A DNA stretch of 21,835 nt from Nitrososphaerota archaeon (GCA_011605715.1 JAAOZO010000220.1:1-21835), one strand, 5' to 3'. Shown: positions 1 to 7,898, counted from the stretch's first letter. The notes: generated by a model from the sequence alone, not told the origin. Made by a program: numbers and translations.

Positions 1-201
1 GCATTAGACAATGCTAAAAAGAAGTTTGAAATTAGTTACGGAAAGAACGTTGAAGACGAAATAAGCAAGGAGCACCATAAGGCAGCAGTTACTGGTGATA
101 CCTTTGGTGATGCTTTAAAAGATGTAGCCGGACCTGGAGTTGAGATACTAATGAAATTAGTTGGAATTACTGCGCTTCTGATTCTCTCACTTCTAACGTA
201 A
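1..201 (+). CDS. hppA: Membrane-bound (H+/Na+) pyrophosphatase, C-terminal end
   Basis: Reading frame 1 is open from the first base and ends at TAA 199-201, giving the last 66 residues of a protein whose start lies outside the window. It contains HKAAVTGDTFGDALKDVAGP followed by a hydrophobic final helix (residues about 48-66), the strongly conserved C-terminal segment of ion-translocating membrane pyrophosphatases, in which the Lys and Asp of the KAAVxGDTxGDPxKDT-type motif bind Mg-PPi. These enzymes couple PPi hydrolysis to H+ or Na+ pumping. Specificity for H+ or Na+ cannot be judged from this fragment. An oligo-T run at 225-230 follows the stop. The same window also encodes a PPi-type phosphofructokinase (16483-17514), consistent with PPi as an energy currency. 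Identification is firm although partial. Confidence 0.93.
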   Translation, partial: ALDNAKKKFEISYGKNVEDEISKEHHKAAVTGDTFGDALKDVAGPGVEILMKLVGITALLILSLLT

Positions 202-224
202 GGCCTTCTTGTTCTAAGTATTGA

Positions 225-230
225 TTTTTT
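225..230 (+). terminator. Oligo-T run after the pyrophosphatase gene
   Basis: A run of six T lies 24 bases after the pyrophosphatase stop, in the short gap before the convergent coiled-coil gene. Archaeal RNA polymerase terminates at oligo-U without needing a hairpin. This is assigned from position only. Confidence 0.4.
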
Positions 231-239
231 CACTTAAGA

Positions 240-1019
240 TTATTTCTCTTTTCCTCTGCTGGAAAGTATTTCTACCCAGGGGTTGTTTTCAAAGAAAGAT
301 GGTAACGAACTTGAACTTTTCTCATCTTGTTTAGTTTTTGGGACAGCTTCTACCTCTTCTTCTTTCTCAACTTTACTAAATTCTTGCGCAGCAGGAACTA
401 TTTTGGGTACGCCATAACTAATCTGTTCTAGTTTACTTACTATGTAATTGTACTTCTCCTCTAGGTTTCTTATCCTTAAGTTTAACTCAGTAATAGTAGC
501 TTTAAGTTCATCATTTTTCTTTTGTTCATAAACCTTAGGGACAACTTCTGTACTTTCTTTTATCTTTGTTCCAACTTCTTGTTTCTTTAATTCTTTTTTA
601 GTTCTCCACTCTTTAATCCTGTCCTTAAATAGAGACAATGCTGCTTCAACTTCAACATTTACTTCATGGTTTCTATCGTAAGCTATTATGTAGAGTTTCT
701 TGTTGTACCCTTGAATCAGGTCAATCTTTGAGCCGATCCACTCTCCTAAAGAGTTTGGACATACCAAAATTATTCCATCATAGCTTTCATCAACTAGCAA
801 AGAAAAAATTTCAAATATAAAATTGAGTATGTTTTCTTTTGTTCCGAAATCATCTAGTAAGTCTGCAAGTGATACTACCTTTACTACTACTCTTATTTTT
901 CCATCTGAAAACACACTGTACCCATAAGATCGGTCTCGTTGCTCTTTAAAGTTATTACTTATGAGTGAATTTCTTATCTTTTTGTAAATTGTTTCTTCTT
1001 TTACCTCAACCCTAGCCAT
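240..1019 (-). CDS. Coiled-coil protein of the crenactin operon (arcadin-2-like candidate)
   Basis: Last gene of the crenactin operon, 259 residues from the ATG at 1019; I recognise no named domain. The frame is open further upstream inside crenactin, but this ATG has a purine-rich Shine-Dalgarno stretch (GGAGAGG...GGAGGG) just before it and gives a 19-base overlap with the crenactin end, indicating translational coupling. Residues 1-135 look like an alternating alpha/beta domain. About 166-199 is a charged heptad-like coiled coil. About 205-238 is a disordered acidic/Ser-rich linker. The chain ends with a short peptide around NNPWVEILSSRG (245-256). Known: Pyrobaculum arcadin-2, encoded beside crenactin, uses a C-terminal helix to bind crenactin and hinder polymerisation. 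Inference: this protein is a functional counterpart. The assignment rests on layout and context, not on detected homology. Confidence 0.6.
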   Translation of the reverse strand: MARVEVKEETIYKKIRNSLISNNFKEQRDRSYGYSVFSDGKIRVVVKVVSLADLLDDFGTKENILNFIFEIFSLLVDESYDGIILVCPNSLGEWIGSKIDLIQGYNKKLYIIAYDRNHEVNVEVEAALSLFKDRIKEWRTKKELKKQEVGTKIKESTEVVPKVYEQKKNDELKATITELNLRIRNLEEKYNYIVSKLEQISYGVPKIVPAAQEFSKVEKEEEVEAVPKTKQDEKSSSSLPSFFENNPWVEILSSRGKEK

Positions 1020-2272
1020 CCCTCCATCCTCTCCCAATTCCAAGAATAGCTCTCTGGTACAGCATAACCGTAGATTATACTTCCTCTCCAAACTGAAAAC
1101 TTCGGAGATTCAGAAGTTGTTATGTTCACGTTTTCTATTCCATGTTTGTTAAGCAAGCTTTTTAATTTAATTTTTGAGTCAACAGCTACTCCAAAAAGTT
1201 CCTGAGGAACATTCCACTCAAAGTTTCCTCCTGATAATAAAATTTGCTTGTACAAATGTGGCTGAAGTTCAATTGGACACCTTTCAACAGCCTGAAGTAT
1301 TGCTTCCCCAAAGTCTATCATTCCATAAAAGTATATATCTCCAGCTTTTACATCCTTTGGTCTTGGCATCCCCCTGCTAAAGTAGCTCATGAAAATTTCA
1401 TTGTTTGGGTCAAAAACGTACTCTCCAAGGAGGAACCTTACCCAAGAGTCTTTACCAAAATCCACAACTAGTCTTGTTCCTGGAAGTTTAAAGTTTACCC
1501 TCACTAGCTCTGGATTTTCTTTACTAAATTTTATTGCTTGATCTAAGTCTCTTGGTATCAGACCAATTTTTTCCTTAATCATTCTAACTACTGCTTCTTC
1601 TGAAGCAAGATCAGAATACCCAAGGTCTTTTAAAATCTCAGCCATTAAGGCATTGGCATCTCCTCCCCCTCTGTTAAGTGCTACAATCGCATTTTTAATA
1701 GGATACCTTGAAATTGGGCAAATTTGAGTGTTACCGTGCCCTGATTCAACAACTACGCACGTTGGTACCTTGTGAGCGATTGCAACAGCTAAAGGCTGAG
1801 AGATAATGGTTGCCATCTTAATTAATTTTTCTTCACCATCAATTTCTTTAAAGATGTCGAACAAATTCTCATACATGTACCTAGGTGCAATAGAAGACAG
1901 CGATGCAACTAAGTAAAAACCTTGAAAGTTTGGATCAGCTGGCTTAAACTCATTGAGCGCTAGTTTTGTTATTTCTTTTACAACTTTCCATGATCTTTCA
2001 TCGTTCTTTTCTATTATTCCATTTTTCATAGGGTAAATTAGTCTTTGAGCGAGGTCCTCTTTACTTTCCAAGTACAATGGAACCTCTTCCCCAACAACAA
2101 CTTCTTTTGAAGTACTTGACATAAGTTGAGCAATTACTGAATTTTTATCTGGAAAATATCCACGGTTTTGCATTACCTGCGGAGTTTCTCCCAAAGAAAT
2201 CGGGCCATACTTAAAGTCACTGGTACCATAGTCCGCTGCAAATACATACTTTCTTTTATAATCTTCGCTCAT
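1001..2272 (-). CDS. Crenactin (archaeal actin)
   Basis: 423 residues, close to the length of known crenactins (about 430). Actin-fold signatures appear in order: phosphate-1 loop DYGTSDFKYGPI at 14-25, Gln159 in SQPLA where actin carries its water-activating Gln, phosphate-2 loop VESGHGNTQ at 175-183, RGGGDANAL at 201-209, adenosine motif LLSGGNFEW at 345-353, and a C-terminal WRGSIIYGY (395-403) matching actin's WxGGSI region. Crenactins are the closest prokaryotic structural relatives of actin outside Asgard archaea and form double-helical filaments linked to rod shape. The gene is middle of three. It starts 7 bases after the upstream stop, with the Shine-Dalgarno AAAGGGTGA overlapping that stop, and its end overlaps the next gene. 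Glu176 replaces the Asp usual in actins at phosphate-2. Identification is strong. The other option, a MreB/ParM-like protein, fits the KYGPI motif and length less well. Confidence 0.93.
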   Translation of the reverse strand: MSEDYKRKYVFAADYGTSDFKYGPISLGETPQVMQNRGYFPDKNSVIAQLMSSTSKEVVVGEEVPLYLESKEDLAQRLIYPMKNGIIEKNDERSWKVVKEITKLALNEFKPADPNFQGFYLVASLSSIAPRYMYENLFDIFKEIDGEEKLIKMATIISQPLAVAIAHKVPTCVVVESGHGNTQICPISRYPIKNAIVALNRGGGDANALMAEILKDLGYSDLASEEAVVRMIKEKIGLIPRDLDQAIKFSKENPELVRVNFKLPGTRLVVDFGKDSWVRFLLGEYVFDPNNEIFMSYFSRGMPRPKDVKAGDIYFYGMIDFGEAILQAVERCPIELQPHLYKQILLSGGNFEWNVPQELFGVAVDSKIKLKSLLNKHGIENVNITTSESPKFSVWRGSIIYGYAVPESYSWNWERMEGWLGLR

Positions 2273-2279
2273 TTTTTGT

Positions 2280-2885
2280 TCACCCTTTAATTAGCTTGAC
2301 AATTTTACCTAGTATCCCATATTTATTCTGTTGCTCCTCCTTAATAAGTCCTAGGTCTTGAAGGAAAGAGGTAAACAAGTTTTCTCTATAGGTTTCAGGG
2401 TCAACTTTGAAAGAAATATAAAAAGTTAATTTTTCTGTATAAACAGAAACTTCAAATTGAACATTTTTATAACGAGTCTGAAACCAGTACGTCTTTGATT
2501 GTTGTGCCTTCGAAAACTTTTCCGCACTAACATAAAGCTTTGATAGCGCAAAGTTAAGGTTGTCCTGTAGTTTTATTGTGCAGTTTACAGTTGCACTTAA
2601 GCAATAGTAAAGAGTTTCTTCCAAAATGCTATCTATTAAACTTGAAGAAACAACGTCCCTAAATGCTAAGGAAAACTCATGTACTTCTCCAATAGAAGCC
2701 ATCTGAAGTACTGAAACAAAACCACCCGAAAAAACGGCTGCATTAGGCTCCGTTCTTAAGAGCTTGAACTTGTGACTTAATTTGTAAAATATCTCTTCAA
2801 CAATCCATTTATAATCTTCGTACCCTCGTACAGCTCTCCCAAAATCTGCAGTAATAACGCCACTCAGTGTAATTCTCTCTTGCAT
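2280..2885 (-). CDS. Unknown protein, first gene of crenactin operon (candidate arcadin)
   Basis: 201 residues from the ATG at 2885; I recognise no family. It looks globular and mixed alpha/beta: an N-terminal beta strand (ITLSGVITADF), a helix with WIVEEIFYKLSHKF near 27-40, repeated aromatic-rich strands around 131-160, then a helical end. There is no signal peptide and no convincing membrane helix. The final residues, about 189-200 (GILGKIVKLIKG), form a short amphipathic, lysine-bearing helix that could bind membrane or a protein groove. The gene leads the operon, with a TATA box about 33 bases upstream, and is followed by crenactin after 7 bases. In Pyrobaculum crenactin is co-encoded with small proteins called arcadins. 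Context suggests this is a crenactin partner, but sequence alone does not prove it. Confidence 0.65.
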   Translation of the reverse strand: MQERITLSGVITADFGRAVRGYEDYKWIVEEIFYKLSHKFKLLRTEPNAAVFSGGFVSVLQMASIGEVHEFSLAFRDVVSSSLIDSILEETLYYCLSATVNCTIKLQDNLNFALSKLYVSAEKFSKAQQSKTYWFQTRYKNVQFEVSVYTEKLTFYISFKVDPETYRENLFTSFLQDLGLIKEEQQNKYGILGKIVKLIKG

Positions 2886-2912
2886 CTATTTTAGTGAACT
2901 CTAGGCAAAGGG

Positions 2913-2922
2913 TATTAATTTA
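2913..2922 (-). promoter_or_regulatory. TATA box of the crenactin operon
   Basis: On the minus strand the box reads ATAAATTAAT, preceded by the purine-rich BRE-like GAGAAAG. Its centre is about 33 bases from the ATG at 2885, so the predicted transcript starts only a few bases before the gene. It shares an intergenic region of about 116 bases with the divergent membrane-protein promoter. Confidence 0.55.
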
Positions 2923-2964
2923 TCTTTCTCTTCTTATCTGAATAAGAAGAATCTTGACGGTATC

Positions 2965-2972
2965 TTTATAAA
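2965..2972 (+). promoter_or_regulatory. TATA box of the divergent membrane-protein gene
   Basis: TTTATAAA lies 30-37 bases before the ATG at 3002. A weak Shine-Dalgarno (AAGGA) sits right before the start. The box is a perfect palindrome, so it could in principle also direct minus-strand initiation. Confidence 0.5.
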
Positions 2973-3001
2973 GGAATCTGGTTTTCGGGGCTATAAGGAC
3001 A

Positions 3002-3517
3002 ATGGACACTGAAATTGCAAAAACTTGGCTTAGATTCTCATTTAACTTTGTCTTGCTTTTAATTCTCCTACTAGTTACAAATGTTAGTCTAACTTCTGCA
3101 ATAAGTATGTTTAGTTTAGGGTTTAAAGAAGGCTTCAGTTTAATTCAAGTGATAAACTTAGTTTTATTTTTAATAACGTTTCTTGTTGGAGTAAGAGTCT
3201 TGCTTGATGGAATGAAACTTTTTGATAGTGTAGCTTCCACAGTAGTAAGAAAGGTTCTGAAGGCTCAGTCTGGTATGGTAAAAAAGCTCATACTGGAGTT
3301 TCTTTTACTCTTTGCGCTTTCTTTGTTTTCAAATGCAATTATTTCCGCAGTTCAGTCCTGGAAAGAAGGATTTGGTTTTTTAATTTCTTCTGCTTCTTTG
3401 ATCCTAATCCTAATAATATCCTACGACATCAGTAAAACTATCTACTTAATACTTGAAGTCCCAATACATGAAATAGCCGACAAAATTTCAGACTTCAGAA
3501 AGGAAAGGAAACCTTAA
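3002..3517 (+). CDS. Four-helix membrane protein, unknown function
   Basis: 171 residues, not matched to any family I know. Four hydrophobic segments are visible: about 13-35, 46-68, 93-114 and 124-149. A positively charged loop between helices 2 and 3 (VRKVLKAQSGMVKK) and the Lys/Arg-rich C-terminus (SDFRKERKP) suggest, by the positive-inside rule, that both face the cytoplasm. The C-terminal segment after helix 4 (about 150-171) is charged and probably helical. The gene is divergent from the crenactin operon and could share regulatory DNA with it. A role as membrane partner of the cytoskeleton is conceivable but has no direct support in the sequence. The 246 bases after it, up to 3763, are AT-rich and hold no gene I can support. 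Confidence 0.75.
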   Translation: MDTEIAKTWLRFSFNFVLLLILLLVTNVSLTSAISMFSLGFKEGFSLIQVINLVLFLITFLVGVRVLLDGMKLFDSVASTVVRKVLKAQSGMVKKLILEFLLLFALSLFSNAIISAVQSWKEGFGFLISSASLILILIISYDISKTIYLILEVPIHEIADKISDFRKERKP

Positions 3518-3763
3518 GTTTTACTTTTGATTTTTGCAAAAATTACATCAGAAGAGGTGCATTATCTTCATTCCATAAGGTCAGTGCAGGTCAGTCACTT
3601 CCTTGCATTTTTATTTTTCGTTAGCTCTATTTAAATTTTTAATTTCTTTTCGCTTACGAATCATTTATGGCTTTAAATTCTTGTTAGAAAAGCTCTTACT
3701 ACGTTTTTGTGCTCACCATTGCTAAAAAGTTAAATACCAAAACTTACTTCAAAGACGTTAAAG

Positions 3764-4087
3764 ATGACCTCGGTTACAATTGAAGAGTTCCAAAAGTTGG
3801 ACATAAGAGTTGGAAAAATAATTAACGCGGAAAAAATAGAAGGTGCAAAGAAGCTTCTTAAGCTTACTGTTGACATAGGTGAGAAGAGAACTTTAGTTGC
3901 TGGAATTGCGGAATACTATGAACCTTCTTCCTTAATAGGAAAGAATATTGTCGTATTAGCAAACTTACAGTACAAAAAGATAATGGGGATTGAATCGCAA
4001 GGTATGCTCTTGGCAGCGGTTCAAGACGGTATCCCATTCATACTAACCGTAGAGGGCGACGTTAAACCAGGGGCCAGAGTTTCTTAA
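3764..4087 (+). CDS. tRNA-binding OB-fold protein (MetRS beta-subunit / CsaA-like)
   Basis: 107 residues, the size of the stand-alone archaeal MetRS beta subunit. The start fits this tRNA-binding-domain family: IEEFQKLDIRVGKI (6-19), then KLLKLTVDIGE, RTLVAGIAEYY, IVVLANLQYKKIMGIESQGM and a GARV-type end. The EMAPII/Trbp111 OB fold binds the tRNA elbow. In archaea the protein usually acts in trans with, or as a separated C-domain of, methionyl-tRNA synthetase. The bacterial chaperone CsaA has the same fold, so the exact role is less certain than the fold. A TATA-like element (GTTAAATACC, about 3730-3739) lies about 30 bases upstream, so the message is probably leaderless or nearly so. It is flanked by membrane-protein genes and forms no obvious operon. 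Confidence 0.88.
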   Translation: MTSVTIEEFQKLDIRVGKIINAEKIEGAKKLLKLTVDIGEKRTLVAGIAEYYEPSSLIGKNIVVLANLQYKKIMGIESQGMLLAAVQDGIPFILTVEGDVKPGARVS

Positions 4088-4157
4088 CTTTAAGCATCTT
4101 TAACTCAAAAAATTTTTAATAAAGCTTAAAAGGGTAACTTAAGTAATTTTAGCTTGA

Positions 4158-4874
4158 ATGAAACCAACTACATCTCTAGTTTTTTACGTAATGCTGATTC
4201 TTGTTCTTACCATTCTTCTTCATACTTTTGCTGAAAGGATACAAGTTTACCAAGTTACGTTACAACCTCAAAATCCATTTCTTATACTAATTAGTCCTCC
4301 TGTATTTGACCTAAACGTTAACGTTACAGTGCTAAAGGGGAGGTCTCATATCCTTTATATAAGTACTAACCAAACGCAAGTTATAACTTCGTTTATTTTA
4401 CCTCCTTTTTCTCTAATAGAGGTTGTTCCGGATGGTGTTGCTTATAATGTGACCCTAAGCTTTAGGTCAAATAGAGCCTCTACTGTTTACTATGGCGCCT
4501 TTACCTATTCCCCTGCTTCTGATTATCCTAACTACAAGGCCTATAGAACTGGAGATGGTTACTTTGTTCCATTTTCTGGCGTTACTGTACCTCCCGGAAA
4601 CTTTTCAGTTTCTTTCCTGCTAAACTTTCTTCAGACCAATTCCACTTCTCAGCAAGGCATATTCGGTAGCTTTCTGCCTATGATTCCAAAAACTGTAATT
4701 TTTGCACTAATTTCGGTCGTAGGTACTTATGTTGAGGCCTTCATCTTAGTTAATGCTTATTTTAAAAACAAAGAGAACGAACTTTCATTTCAGTCAAAAC
4801 TCTTAATTTTTGCAACAGTTATAGGTTATCTCTTCTTGCTTTACTGGAGTTATTCGAAGTTTTTAGCTTCTTAG
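4158..4874 (+). CDS. Predicted surface glycoprotein with three membrane segments
   Basis: 238 residues, no recognised family. An N-terminal hydrophobic helix (about 8-25, FYVMLILVLTILLHTF) is followed by roughly 150 residues rich in beta-strand pattern and in N-glycosylation sequons (NVTV, NQTQ, NVTL, NFSV, NSTS). Two C-terminal membrane helices lie at about 176-199 and 212-236, separated by a short charged loop (KNKENELSFQSK). The sequon density indicates that the middle domain is outside the cell, anchored at both ends. Archaeal surface proteins are commonly N-glycosylated at N-X-S/T. Function unknown. It appears to be transcribed alone: AT-rich DNA with a TATA-like ATTTTTAATAAAG precedes it. 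The 274 bases downstream, to the TTG at 5149, show no gene I can support. Confidence 0.75.
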   Translation: MKPTTSLVFYVMLILVLTILLHTFAERIQVYQVTLQPQNPFLILISPPVFDLNVNVTVLKGRSHILYISTNQTQVITSFILPPFSLIEVVPDGVAYNVTLSFRSNRASTVYYGAFTYSPASDYPNYKAYRTGDGYFVPFSGVTVPPGNFSVSFLLNFLQTNSTSQQGIFGSFLPMIPKTVIFALISVVGTYVEAFILVNAYFKNKENELSFQSKLLIFATVIGYLFLLYWSYSKFLAS

Positions 4875-5105
4875 TTTAGGACTCAATATTTTCCACAACT
4901 AAAGCCAATAGATTGAGATTTTTGCTCTCGGTGATAATTCGTAAGTTGTTACTTCTTACTTCATAGCTCATTTTAAAGCAAAGACCGGTAGTTGCATAAC
5001 TCTTAAAGACCAACGCCAATAATGCCTAGGTTTTTCAACAATTCACCCTGCGATTTTAACTGTAGACTTTTTCTGTCTGCTTTTTAGGACGTAAAATTGT
5101 AATAA

Positions 5106-5115
5106 CTTTTTATAG
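5106..5115 (+). promoter_or_regulatory. TATA box of the AAA-AAA-Lon gene
   Basis: CTTTTTATAG lies about 39 bases before the TTG start at 5149. Initiation about 25 bases downstream would give a leader of about 13 bases. No strong Shine-Dalgarno precedes the TTG. Confidence 0.45.
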
Positions 5116-5148
5116 CCCTCTTGCTAACCTATCCTTGTTAAGCTTACC

Positions 5149-7857
5149 TTGGTAAACGAAAGCGATCTTGAAGAAATTCAGGAAGAGTTTGAACAAAAAT
5201 GGTGGTACTCTAGACCATTCTTAAGGTCAATCTTCTTTCCACTACTCTACTTAACTTCTTGGGAGTTTCGACTATGGAACTTTCTAAGACAACCTCCAGA
5301 AGTAAGAAAAAAGAAGGTTGAGAATGAGGCAAAAAAGATAAGAAGAAGGTTTGACTTTCCAACAGTTAAAGTTGAGGATATTCTAGGCAGAGAAAAAGAG
5401 CTTAAGCAAGTTATGCTTAGCATAAAGTACCACGTTTTTAGAGATAAAGACATAAGGAAGGCCGCAACAGCAATACCTCCTAAGCTTTTCCTGATAAAGG
5501 GGAGTAGTGGAACTGGAAAAACTTACTTTGCAGAAGCTCTGATGAGGTGGGCATTTGAAGAAGGGTTATCCTATGGTTTGCTGATTAATTTCAGTTCGTT
5601 AAAGCCAGAAGACGTTTACACCATGTGGTATGGACAAAGTGCACAAAGGTTAAGTGATTTCTTTAATTCTGCGTTCATCAGACCAAGCGTAATCTTTGTT
5701 GACGAGTTCCAAGCTTTTGGAAAGAAGTTTAGTGCTGCCTCTGAAGCTGGAATGGAAGAGACAAGAGTTCAAACAGTATTTTTAGAAAAAATAGACGAGT
5801 TAATGAAAAGAAACTACAGGGTTGTCCTACTTATTGCAACTACTGAATATGAAGCTTTACTTGATACTATAAGAAGACGTGGGGTTGTTGGAACAATAGA
5901 CCTTGACGCGGGGGTGTCTTCAGGTACGTTACTTAAGATAGTTGAGAAGGAGTGCGAAAAACACAAAATTAACCTTAATCCAAAGGATGTTCTGTCTACT
6001 CTAGAAGAATCAGTAAGAATTGTTGGAAACACAACTCTAACTCCAGCTGACATAGTTAATGCCTTTAACATGATCGTGAACAAAAAAATGCAAGAGTTGT
6101 CAGAAAGTTACAGTTCTTCATTCAGTTCAAACTATGTTGGAAGTTCTATAACACTAGAAGACTTTAGATGGGCTGCAAGGTTTCTTAAGTCTTACAGTCA
6201 AGAAGCTAGAACTGAAGCTGCTAAAAGGTCAGTTGTTAAAATAAAACCAAAAGAAACTTACAAAGACGTTGGTGGTTTAAAGGGTATAAAGGAAGAAATA
6301 ATAAAAGAACTTTCTTTAGCTCTAAATCCCGACCTATCGATAAGAGCAAAGTATGTTCCTCCCAAGGGTTTCATCTTTTATGGGCCACCTGGAACTGGAA
6401 AAACCTTGCTTGCAAAAGCTATAGCTCATGAAAACAATGTTTGGTTCTATAGCATTAATGGTCCTTCTATAATACAGGGCATTTACGGAGATCCGGAGAA
6501 GACGATAAGAAATATCTTTGAAGACGCAAGGAAAAACGCACCCGCAATAGTTTTCTTTGATGAAATAGATTCGATAGTGCCCAGAAGAGGCACAACAGAT
6601 CCTGTTCTCGATAGGGTAACAAGTCAACTCCTAACCGAGCTAGACGGCTTTGTTCCTCTGTCTGGCGTAGTTGTAATTGGAGCAACGAATAGAATCGAGG
6701 TTTTAGATCCTGCGCTACTTGAAAGATTTTCTCATCGCTTTGAGTTTACATATCCAAAAACAAGAGAAGAAAAGCTTGAAGTGATATCAATTCATTTAAG
6801 TAAGTATCTAGATGTTTGTGATAAAGAGGTAAGCGCGGAAAAAGTATATGAAATACTTGAAGGAAAAGTTTTAAGTCCAAGAAGAATTGCTGAAGTTATA
6901 AACGAAGCAAACAGACTTAGAGCAAAGGAACTAGATGCTGTTCGTGCTATAAGAAAAGCAACGGAAAGCAACGATAGTGCAACAATAAATGAGCTTCTTA
7001 AGGTTTACAGTCAGGAAATTGAAAGGATAAGTGAACTCCTTGATGCAAAGTCTTCATTAGATAACTTAATATCTTTGTTGAAAGGCGTTGAACCCTCAAA
7101 TTATCCCTTAAGGCTATTTCACTTTAAGAAAGCCGTCGAGCTATCTTCTGAAGAATCTGTTGAAGAAATGAGGAAGATGATTGAAAGAACAGTACGATCA
7201 GAAATTCCTGAGGTTGGTAAGGCTTATGGGCTAGTAGCTGTAGGTGAAGAAGGGACAGGGGGGTTTGTAGCTGCCATAGAAACTGTTATCTCAAGAAATG
7301 GAAACGGAAAAGTAAAAGTCATAGGAAGCGAGATTGGTGAAAGTGTCCAAGCAAGTGCTGAAGATGCCTTCATTTACTTAAACTCTATTTCCGATTGGAG
7401 ATACAAAAACTGCGACGTCTTCATTGAGCTTGTTACTCCTGCAAAAGGCCTAGAAAAGATAAGCACTAGGCTCGGTACCGCTGCTCCAGTTTCAGGTCCT
7501 TCGGCTGGGCTGGCAATTGCTGTTGCTCTCATATCTTCAATAACCAAACTAAAAGTTGATCCATCTGTTGTTATGACGGGTGCTATTACTGCGAGAGGCG
7601 AAGTTTGGCCGGTTGGTGGATTAGACTACAGAGGAATGGGTAAAATAGAAGCCGCTCTCGCAGATAAATACGTTAAAAAACTTATAATTCCAAAGTATAA
7701 CCTAGAGCAACTGATAGAAACTAAAAGCTTGGAACCACTTAACAGGGCTGGCATCGTAGTAAAGGGTGTTTCTGATGTTCTCGAAGCAGCTACAGAAAGC
7801 ATAATCGGCCTAAAAGATAAGGGTTCATTAATTGATCTAATAAGAAAAGAAGAATGA
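5149..7857 (+). CDS. Tandem AAA+ (CDC48-like) ATPase fused to Lon protease domain
   Basis: 902 residues from a TTG start. Residues 1-70 are charged, with one aromatic/hydrophobic stretch (about 25-46, RSIFFPLLYLTSWEF) that may touch the membrane. AAA module 1 has Walker A GSSGTGKT (118-125), a pore-loop-like WYGQS (160-164) and Walker B VIFVDE (181-186), but a diverged second region of homology. AAA module 2 is canonical: GPPGTGKT (412-419), pore loop YGDPE (446-450), FFDEID (469-474), GATNRIEVLDPALLERF (511-527) with arginine-finger candidates Arg526 and Arg530. A helical linker (550-680) leads to an S16 Lon domain with nucleophile Ser785 in SGPSAG and Lys832 in GKIEAAL as the dyad partner; four residues are inserted before that Lys relative to typical archaeal LonB. 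Archaeal LonB has a single AAA module with inserted membrane helices; this layout resembles p97/CDC48 plus Lon. Predicted role: ATP-driven unfoldase-protease. Confidence 0.9.
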   Translation: MVNESDLEEIQEEFEQKWWYSRPFLRSIFFPLLYLTSWEFRLWNFLRQPPEVRKKKVENEAKKIRRRFDFPTVKVEDILGREKELKQVMLSIKYHVFRDKDIRKAATAIPPKLFLIKGSSGTGKTYFAEALMRWAFEEGLSYGLLINFSSLKPEDVYTMWYGQSAQRLSDFFNSAFIRPSVIFVDEFQAFGKKFSAASEAGMEETRVQTVFLEKIDELMKRNYRVVLLIATTEYEALLDTIRRRGVVGTIDLDAGVSSGTLLKIVEKECEKHKINLNPKDVLSTLEESVRIVGNTTLTPADIVNAFNMIVNKKMQELSESYSSSFSSNYVGSSITLEDFRWAARFLKSYSQEARTEAAKRSVVKIKPKETYKDVGGLKGIKEEIIKELSLALNPDLSIRAKYVPPKGFIFYGPPGTGKTLLAKAIAHENNVWFYSINGPSIIQGIYGDPEKTIRNIFEDARKNAPAIVFFDEIDSIVPRRGTTDPVLDRVTSQLLTELDGFVPLSGVVVIGATNRIEVLDPALLERFSHRFEFTYPKTREEKLEVISIHLSKYLDVCDKEVSAEKVYEILEGKVLSPRRIAEVINEANRLRAKELDAVRAIRKATESNDSATINELLKVYSQEIERISELLDAKSSLDNLISLLKGVEPSNYPLRLFHFKKAVELSSEESVEEMRKMIERTVRSEIPEVGKAYGLVAVGEEGTGGFVAAIETVISRNGNGKVKVIGSEIGESVQASAEDAFIYLNSISDWRYKNCDVFIELVTPAKGLEKISTRLGTAAPVSGPSAGLAIAVALISSITKLKVDPSVVMTGAITARGEVWPVGGLDYRGMGKIEAALADKYVKKLIIPKYNLEQLIETKSLEPLNRAGIVVKGVSDVLEAATESIIGLKDKGSLIDLIRKEE

Positions 7858-7866
7858 GAAATAGTT

Positions 7867-7874
7867 TTTTATAC
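7867..7874 (+). promoter_or_regulatory. TATA box of the thioredoxin-reductase-like gene
   Basis: TTTTATAC, centred 28-29 bases before the ATG at 7899. This argues for a leaderless message starting at that ATG and against the in-frame TTG at 7890. Confidence 0.55.
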
Positions 7875-7898
7875 CCTTAAAATTAATTCTTGAAATTA

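Noticed and set aside
1020..1091. Upstream extension of the coiled-coil protein into crenactin
   Set aside because: It would overlap crenactin by 91 bases with a poor start context, while the ATG at 1019 has a strong Shine-Dalgarno.
3549..3598. Possible box C/D small RNA on the minus strand (GTGACTGA, CTGA, ATGAAGA, CTGA in order)
   Set aside because: The first box departs from RUGAUGA and the first guide gap is only six bases, so the pattern is too weak to list as a gene.
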